Source of the DNA: an uncultured Oscillospiraceae bacterium | GTDB taxonomy: Bacteria; Bacillota; Clostridia; Oscillospirales; Ruminococcaceae | Assembly: GCA_910587135.1 (NCBI GenBank) | Contig: CAJULF010000012.1 | Coordinates: 1-62,698 of the forward strand | Reading direction: 5' to 3' | DNA: 62,698 nucleotides | Shown: positions 57,633 through 62,698 of the stretch, one piece after another | How the letters are laid out: each line of letters starts with the position of its first letter | How positions within the stretch are numbered: position 1 is the stretch's first letter | Translations under genes and position numbers: made by a program | The notes under the pieces: generated by a model | The model's database searches: none | Seen by the model: only the letters and a program-made list of their open reading frames with translations | Told to the model about the DNA's origin: nothing

Positions 57633-59912
57633 CTAAAAGCTATCAGCCGTTTCTTCATCCGCGGATGCAAAATCCTGCTCCTCGGATTCGTCAGCGCTTA
57701 GTGATATCTGAGCGGGATTGAGCCAGTCACCTGTAATGCGGCACATCAGCCGCGCGTCGATATACGCCTGCGGTATGGTAAGGATAGTCTGACCCTGATA
57801 GTTGCCCGATTGGGTAAGCTCCACCACCAGTGCCACATCGGGGGTTTCCTCCTCGGTAAGACAAAGCGGCAGCATAAGCGACATGGAATCCCGCTTGGGA
57901 AAATATGAGGGAATAGCCGTCTTGTAATTCCAGCGCACACGCTTTCTCGCAAGCTCTATGGAATCCTTTATGCGGTTCTGGATACGTATAAACAGCCTGC
58001 TGTTGTCGGAAATTATCTCCTTAAGCTCGTTATAAAGAGCCGTACGGCGGTATTTGTCCGTCGTTCCTGAAATTTCCGCGCAGATTTCCTTTGCCTCGGG
58101 GCAGTCGGAAAACTGATCCTCCAGAAAATGCAGCGGCAGTCGGCGTATGTTGTCGATTATTATATGGTCAAAATCCGTGTGAAGCCGCTTGTCAAGGTCA
58201 AAGAACAGATCCTCACTTTTCGTGAAATAGCGCGGCGGCAAGGGAAGCGGGTTGAAATAATTCACCAGCATTTTCCCCAGACCCCTTGAAGCGGCAGTGC
58301 AGAAGCCCGTAAACTTCCAGCGCGTGTCGCTTCCCGGAACGTTCGGACCGAAGCAGGCGTAAATGTCGTCATAGTGCTTATCCACCAATCCCGTATTGAA
58401 TGCGGCAAACTGGCTGTCCTCCGAAACGCACACCTTGTTTTCCTGCCTTAGACGCGCAAAGGTGTATTTTATATACTGTATAAGAATGTGGTAGCTCCTG
58501 CGGCGGCTGTCACGGAAATCCCATTCCTCCGCGACGGCTTTGTCCGCGAGTTCCGACAGAAAACTCGACCAGCTGCCAAGAAAAGCAAAGCTTTCAAGCT
58601 GCTTTCCGGGGCTTATATGAGGACTGCTTCGCTCCCGCACCGTGGTGTCCACATAATATAAGAACCACCGTTTCCCTTCGTAGGCGCTGGGCTTAAGAGT
58701 GATCTCCACCGCCGTACCGTCGTCTTTAAGATAACGGCACGGAAAAACTATCTTGCTGTCGTAATGCCGTATTTTTCCGCTCTCACGCGCCGCCTCAAAG
58801 TCCTCGACAAGCTCAAGGCGGATAATGTCGGGCTCCGCTTCCCTGCCTTTTTTCATAAGATAGCTCTGAATTATCGCAAGCGGCTTTACCGGCAGATTGC
58901 AGAAGCAATCCAGCGTTTCCTCGGGAATTTCTCCGCGGTTATGCTCCTCGGCATGATAAAACGGCTTTGTGGACACATAAGGGTTCATGTTAAAGGGAAC
59001 CGCACGGTTATCACGCTCGGGACATTCCTGCAAAACGGCAGTATATTCGGGCGCGCTGCGCACCGTCACCTTTATCTGCGGAACTCCCCCCAGAACCACA
59101 TCTTCAAGCTCCAGGAAGTCAAGATTCGCCAGCATTTCCTTCATTTTGTTGAAGCCGTAACGGGCGCGGTCCACTCCGTGATCCGTAAGCAGCTTGCTGA
59201 CAGTCGCCATATGAATGGGCATATTCAGCGGAAAATGCTCCGCAAGCAGCTTATATATCTTTTCCTTGTCCTCGCGGGATATCTCCGTAACGGCAGGCTG
59301 ATGGCGCCTAAGCTCCAGAGTACTGTCACCGCGGAAAATCCCCGTTTTCTCAAAGGAGAAATAAAGGCTCTTTCCCAGTCGGCTGATATTTTTTGTTATA
59401 TTTCCGTTTACAAGAAATCCGTCCGCGCAGTAATCTATGGGAAACGTATACTTATCCGCCAGAAACTGCAGCCTGCCGCTTTCTTTTGCCTCATTGAAGC
59501 TCAGATATATCTGCTGCTTCATCGCCTGCACCGTGAGATCGTTTCCGAGTATCTTTGTCAGCGCATAGAGCGACTGCTGCGACATTTCTATTATATCATC
59601 GTTCAGCACGATATTGTTCGTGCCGAAAAATCCGTCCGCGGGGTGTGAATCGCTCTGCTCCGTCTGTACGGCGTCCTCGCCGGGTCCCCATTTATTGGTC
59701 TTTATAAATACGTCGTTATTATCGTTCTGAAAAGTAAACATTTCCGTAAAATCCTTTGCAAATTCTCTGAATGAAGCGTAGCCCAGACTCTCCATCGTAT
59801 ATCCGTTGGTTTCCAGCCACTCCGCCAACCTGCTTATACGGTACAGACCGGGGTCGGGAAACTGGCTTTTTATGCAACTATATATAGTCACTTTTTTGTC
59901 ATTTGTAAGCAT
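57633..59912 (-). CDS. LOTUS-like/DUF3825 protein of unknown function (759 aa)
   Basis: N-terminal residues about 8-72 (LYRISRLAEWLETNGYTMESLGYASFREFAKDF) fit an OST-HTH/LOTUS winged helix. A second similar segment lies at about 212-284. From about 438 on (FAFLGSWSSFLSELADKA ... GLVDKHYDDIYACF) the sequence matches the DUF3825 pattern. LOTUS domains bind RNA or G-quadruplexes; a predicted RNA-related role follows. A charged tail rich in Asp/Glu ends the protein. AAAGGA precedes the ATG. Neighbours are a SUKH-like gene and a membrane protein gene on the same strand. Confidence 0.8.
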   Translation of the reverse strand: MLTNDKKVTIYSCIKSQFPDPGLYRISRLAEWLETNGYTMESLGYASFREFAKDFTEMFTFQNDNNDVFIKTNKWGPGEDAVQTEQSDSHPADGFFGTNNIVLNDDIIEMSQQSLYALTKILGNDLTVQAMKQQIYLSFNEAKESGRLQFLADKYTFPIDYCADGFLVNGNITKNISRLGKSLYFSFEKTGIFRGDSTLELRRHQPAVTEISREDKEKIYKLLAEHFPLNMPIHMATVSKLLTDHGVDRARYGFNKMKEMLANLDFLELEDVVLGGVPQIKVTVRSAPEYTAVLQECPERDNRAVPFNMNPYVSTKPFYHAEEHNRGEIPEETLDCFCNLPVKPLAIIQSYLMKKGREAEPDIIRLELVEDFEAARESGKIRHYDSKIVFPCRYLKDDGTAVEITLKPSAYEGKRWFLYYVDTTVRERSSPHISPGKQLESFAFLGSWSSFLSELADKAVAEEWDFRDSRRRSYHILIQYIKYTFARLRQENKVCVSEDSQFAAFNTGLVDKHYDDIYACFGPNVPGSDTRWKFTGFCTAASRGLGKMLVNYFNPLPLPPRYFTKSEDLFFDLDKRLHTDFDHIIIDNIRRLPLHFLEDQFSDCPEAKEICAEISGTTDKYRRTALYNELKEIISDNSRLFIRIQNRIKDSIELARKRVRWNYKTAIPSYFPKRDSMSLMLPLCLTEEETPDVALVVELTQSGNYQGQTILTIPQAYIDARLMCRITGDWLNPAQISLSADESEEQDFASADEETADSF

Positions 59913-60000
59913 TTTTATCCTTTCTGTGAAAAGCTTGCATTTATATTATTATTTCTCAGTAAAAGCAGACGAAGCGCTGTCACTTAACCATTCGTTCCGT

Positions 60001-61050
60001 CTAAACCGCTTTCTCCGAGGATTCCTCGGCAGGCTCGGTATAATCCTCAAGATCATGGATATAATCATAATTTTCAATATAAACATAACTTACCAGCTCC
60101 GTCAGTTTACTTTCGGAGTAATCCTGGATAAATTTTCCTTCCGCCTCAAGTTTAAATGAGTGCAGCCGTCCTTCATTTATAAAGGTAAAATTTGTCACGG
60201 GAATTCCCAGAATTTTATAGCTGTCAATAATTTTCTTACACTCCGCCGCAAAGCCCGCAGGACTGTCAAAGCCTCCGCCGAGTTCAATAAAAATATTTAC
60301 CGTATCGTCCGCCGAAAGAGCCTTCATACCCTTTTCGCTGCCCACGCCGTCGGGATTGAGGTTCACCTCAACCTTAAGCACCGAGATATCCGACACATAG
60401 CGCAGCTCCTTATAGCTGCTGTCATATATTTCCGCGGCAACCGAGCGATTGTTGTAATCGGTCTTGGTCGCACTGTATGATTTGTTAAGCGCGGCAGCCA
60501 TTATGCAGCAGCTCACCACCAGCAACGCCGATATCGCTATGCTTGGGATATGCACGCGAAAATGCTTTCCCGAGGTGAGATAGCCCACAAGAAGCTCCAG
60601 CCCGATAAGAACAGCGGCTAACGGCGAAAGCTTAAGCGGCAGAAGATAATCCGGGGAGTGGGAGAAAAGGCACACCAGCATCACGACACCCATAAAAATC
60701 AGGATAAGAGCCAGCGATATCATTCCAACTCCCTTTTTTACCAGACCGACCGCGATATTTCGACGTGGCGGCGGCGGGGGCGTCTGAGGCTGAGCGTCGC
60801 GTATCTTTTGCTTTTCAAGCACCTGATCCAGCGCGGCGAGGAATTCTCTGTCACGCTGCTCTATTTCCGCGCGGGTGCGTTCGGCAGCCGCCGCCTGCTG
60901 CTCATACTGCTCTGTGGTCATCGTTTCGATTTCGGGGATAGTACAAGGCTCATCGGGCGGGGCGGCAATATCAATCGGTATATCCTCCGCGGGCGGCTCG
61001 TCCGTCGGAGCTGACGGGAATAGCTTGTCCGGATCGTTTGACAAAGGCAT
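60001..61050 (-). CDS. Membrane protein with proline-rich N-terminus and coiled region (349 aa)
   Basis: An acidic/proline-rich start (about 1-40), a helical stretch rich in Ala, Arg and Glu (AAAERTRAEIEQRDREFLAALDQVLEKQ), a PPPPPRR segment near residue 92, then three hydrophobic helices (about 110-190) and a soluble C-terminus. I do not recognise the family. AAGGAGG stands before ATG 61050. Stop lies 88 bp before the LOTUS gene start, so co-transcription is likely. The C-terminal half may be extracytoplasmic. Confidence 0.8.
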   Translation of the reverse strand: MPLSNDPDKLFPSAPTDEPPAEDIPIDIAAPPDEPCTIPEIETMTTEQYEQQAAAAERTRAEIEQRDREFLAALDQVLEKQKIRDAQPQTPPPPPRRNIAVGLVKKGVGMISLALILIFMGVVMLVCLFSHSPDYLLPLKLSPLAAVLIGLELLVGYLTSGKHFRVHIPSIAISALLVVSCCIMAAALNKSYSATKTDYNNRSVAAEIYDSSYKELRYVSDISVLKVEVNLNPDGVGSEKGMKALSADDTVNIFIELGGGFDSPAGFAAECKKIIDSYKILGIPVTNFTFINEGRLHSFKLEAEGKFIQDYSESKLTELVSYVYIENYDYIHDLEDYTEPAEESSEKAV

Positions 61051-61224
61051 GAAGTACCTCCTTTTCTCTTTTAAAAAGCTCTTTATCAATTATACCAAAA
61101 ATATCGTTAAAAGTCAATGGAGAATTGTGAATGCATATGACGAAAAAACATACATTACGTATTTATCGGGGAGATTTGGCTTTCGCCGTACTTACTGGCA
61201 AATTCTCGATATCCCTATAAAATT

Positions 61225-61252
61225 AAATCCCCCCGATCGCTCGGGGGGATTT
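61225..61252 (-). terminator. GAPDH gene terminator
   Basis: Minus strand AAATCCCCCC/GGGGGGATTT with a loop of about eight bases followed by TAATTTTAT. Located 23 bp past the stop. Confidence 0.9.
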
Positions 61253-61274
61253 CGATTCAATTCAGCAAACTCAA

Positions 61275-62309
61275 TTACTTAAGCTCAGCGAAGTACTTGA
61301 TAGTTCTTACCATCTGAGAAGTATAGGAGTTCTCGTTATCATACCAAGAAACTACCTGAACCTCATAGAGATCATCCGCAATCTGAGCTACCATTGTCTG
61401 AGTAGCGTCAAACAGGGAGCCGTATCTCATGCCGATAACGTCGGAGGATACGATCTGATCCTCGTTGTAGCCGAAAGACTCGGAAGCAGCCGCCTTCATA
61501 GCCGCATTGATACCGTCCTTGGTCACGTTGCCCTTAACGACAGCGGTAAGGATAGTGGTAGAACCGGTAGGAACGGGAACGCGCTGTGCGGAACCGATGA
61601 GCTTGCCGTTCAGCTCGGGGATAACCAGACCGATAGCCTTAGCCGCACCGGTGGAGTTGGGAACGATATTAGCCGCGCCCGCTCTCGCACGTCTGAGGTC
61701 ACCCTTTCTGTGAGGACCGTCAAGGATCATCTGGTCGCCTGTGTAAGCGTGGATAGTGCTCATGATACCCGACTGGATAGGAGCATAATCGTTCAGAGCC
61801 TTAGCCATAGGAGCAAGGCAGTTGGTGGTGCAGGAAGCTGCGGAAATAATCTGATCGTCAGCGGTCAGTGTCTTCTCGTTTACGGAGAATACGATGGTCT
61901 TGAGGTCGTTGCCCGCAGGAGCGGAAATAACTACCTTCTTAGCGCCGGCGTTGATATGCGCCATGCTCTTCTCCTTGGAGCAGTAGAAGCCTGTGCACTC
62001 AAGAACAACATCTACGCCCAGATCGCCCCAAGGACAATCCTTAGCGTCCTTCTCAGCGTAAATCTTAAGGGTCTTGCCGTCAACCGTGATGGTGTTGTCG
62101 TCATCATTTGCGGTAACGGTGTGGATACCCTCGCCGATTTTGCCGCAGTAACCGCCCTGAGCGGTATCATACTTTAAAAGGTGAGCCAGCATGGAGGGCT
62201 TGGTAAGGTCGTTGATAGCAACTACCTCATACCCGTCCGCGCCGAACATCTGTCTGAACGCAAGGCGTCCGATTCTGCCGAAGCCATTGATCGCAACTTT
62301 AACTGCCAT
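61275..62309 (-). CDS. gap: Type I glyceraldehyde-3-phosphate dehydrogenase (344 aa)
   Basis: NAD-binding INGFGRIGRLAFRQM at the start and active-site SAASCTTNCLAPMAKAL with the catalytic Cys, plus the C-terminal SWYDNENSYTSQMVRT. It is the glycolytic enzyme. The ATG at 62309 is preferred over ATG two codons earlier, because AGGAGG is then nine bases away. Promoter TTGATA-17-TATAAT lies at 62386-62414 and a UUCG hairpin in the leader. Confidence 0.97.
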   Translation of the reverse strand: MAVKVAINGFGRIGRLAFRQMFGADGYEVVAINDLTKPSMLAHLLKYDTAQGGYCGKIGEGIHTVTANDDDNTITVDGKTLKIYAEKDAKDCPWGDLGVDVVLECTGFYCSKEKSMAHINAGAKKVVISAPAGNDLKTIVFSVNEKTLTADDQIISAASCTTNCLAPMAKALNDYAPIQSGIMSTIHAYTGDQMILDGPHRKGDLRRARAGAANIVPNSTGAAKAIGLVIPELNGKLIGSAQRVPVPTGSTTILTAVVKGNVTKDGINAAMKAAASESFGYNEDQIVSSDVIGMRYGSLFDATQTMVAQIADDLYEVQVVSWYDNENSYTSQMVRTIKYFAELK

Positions 62310-62342
62310 TGGAATCATCCTCCTGAATGTTAAATATTTTAT

Positions 62343-62414
62343 GCATATCGGCGAACCGACACGCATGATATCATCTATCTCTTATATTATACAAGAATTT
62401 TCCCTTTTTATCAA
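62343..62414 (-). promoter_or_regulatory. gap promoter and leader hairpin
   Basis: Minus strand TTGATA (62409-62414), TATAAT (62386-62391), spacer 17 bp. Downstream, GCGTGTCGG-TTCG-CCGATATGC (62343-62365) forms a stable UUCG-capped stem in the leader, with two G-U pairs. It may stabilise the mRNA 5' end. Confidence 0.75.
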
Positions 62415-62553
62415 GGTCTTTGCCAAAAAAATAACAATAAACTTAGTAAAATCTTCAAGTCTACTTTTGTGCATTTTTACCAATTTTCGTTTTTAACATA
62501 CACTTTATATATACAAAAAAGTTATCCGCGGTACAAGATAAAGATTAAAACAT

Positions 62554-62647
62554 GCCTGTATATAAACGTTGATCTAAAGCTAATTATTTAAAAAAATTTC
62601 AAAATTTCCGGCAGGCATACTCCGTGCTGCTGCGCAGCACTCCGACT
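62554..62647 (-). repeat. Family A fragment, copy A20
   Basis: Outer end GCCTGTATATAAACG and TTGATCTAAAGCTAATTATT, then CATACTCCGTGCTGC/GCAGCACTCCG as a short stem. It is cut off by copy A21. Confidence 0.8.
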
Positions 62648-62698
62648 GTATATAAAGGTTGACCTAAGGCTAATTATTTAAAAAAATTTCAAAATTTC
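62644..62698 (-). repeat. Family A repeat, copy A21 (cut by window end)
   Basis: GACTGTATATAAAGG, TTGACCTAAGGCTAATTATT and AAAATTTCAAAATTTC, which is the outer end of a family A copy that continues beyond the window. Confidence 0.85.

Overview
The window reads as chromosome of an anaerobic low-to-moderate GC Firmicute of class Clostridia, most like a Ruminococcus/Oscillospiraceae member. Support: Gram-positive type SD sequences (AGGAGG), many TTGACA-17-TATAAT promoters, ribosomal protein L27 with the cleavable N-terminal extension plus its protease Prp, a rubrerythrin, an asp23-nusB-xseAB-ispA-dxs-tlyA-nadK-argR-recN operon, YebC, Mini-III, and many lipoproteins. This is inference from gene content; no species is claimed.

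Layout. 0.2-5.5 kb (+): two tiny membrane proteins with a PstS-like binding protein, then an MBOAT acyltransferase, a VOC protein and a DHHW protein (probable surface-polysaccharide O-acetylation). 5.8-9.7 kb (-): a BceAB-type ABC transporter, a 53-aa membrane protein and a GT51 transglycosylase (cell-envelope stress theme). 9.8-12.1 kb: a GGDEF cyclase and a rubrerythrin. 12.3-16.8 kb (-): SPFH / ribbon-helix-helix / YhfC / SdpI-like membrane cluster and a chemoreceptor with an extracytoplasmic CZB domain. 17.4-21.2 kb: GH16 glucanase, orphan sugar-binding lipoprotein and divergent AraC regulator. 22.4-27.1 kb: a kinase-like gene of lower GC, tRNA-Tyr and tRNA-Thr, a YcgL-type nucleotidyltransferase, a PfkB kinase and a PHP phosphoesterase. 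27.5-30.6 kb: two paralogous lipoproteins. 30.7-38.1 kb (-): YebC, YitT, Mini-III, a methyltransferase-like protein, Obg, MazG-like, rpmA-prp-rplU, LacI. 39.0-42.5 kb (-): Cthe_2159-like lipoprotein, DUF4956, VTC domain. 43.2-54.2 kb (-): the long asp23-to-recN housekeeping operon. 54.7-62.3 kb (-): YbaK, TerD, a Q/N-rich 36-aa peptide, a SUKH-like protein, a LOTUS/DUF3825 protein, a membrane protein, and GAPDH.

The most unusual content lies between the genes. At least sixteen full or partial copies of a palindromic repeat (called here family A, about 190 bp) sit in intergenic gaps. Hairpin arms differ between copies but stay self-complementary, and at four loci the element is bracketed by two (once three) near-identical copies of a locus-specific terminator-like hairpin. 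A related family B and a TTAA-flanked family C also occur; family C is inserted in the same TTAA of family A at two loci and survives as a bare 33-bp palindrome at a third. No transposase is present in the window.

Other regulatory points worth attention are an ATTACA array phased at helical turns upstream of a lipoprotein gene, a leader with an intrinsic terminator before the chemoreceptor gene, two genes whose Shine-Dalgarno is separated from the start codon by a GC hairpin, and a three-way-junction leader before rplU.
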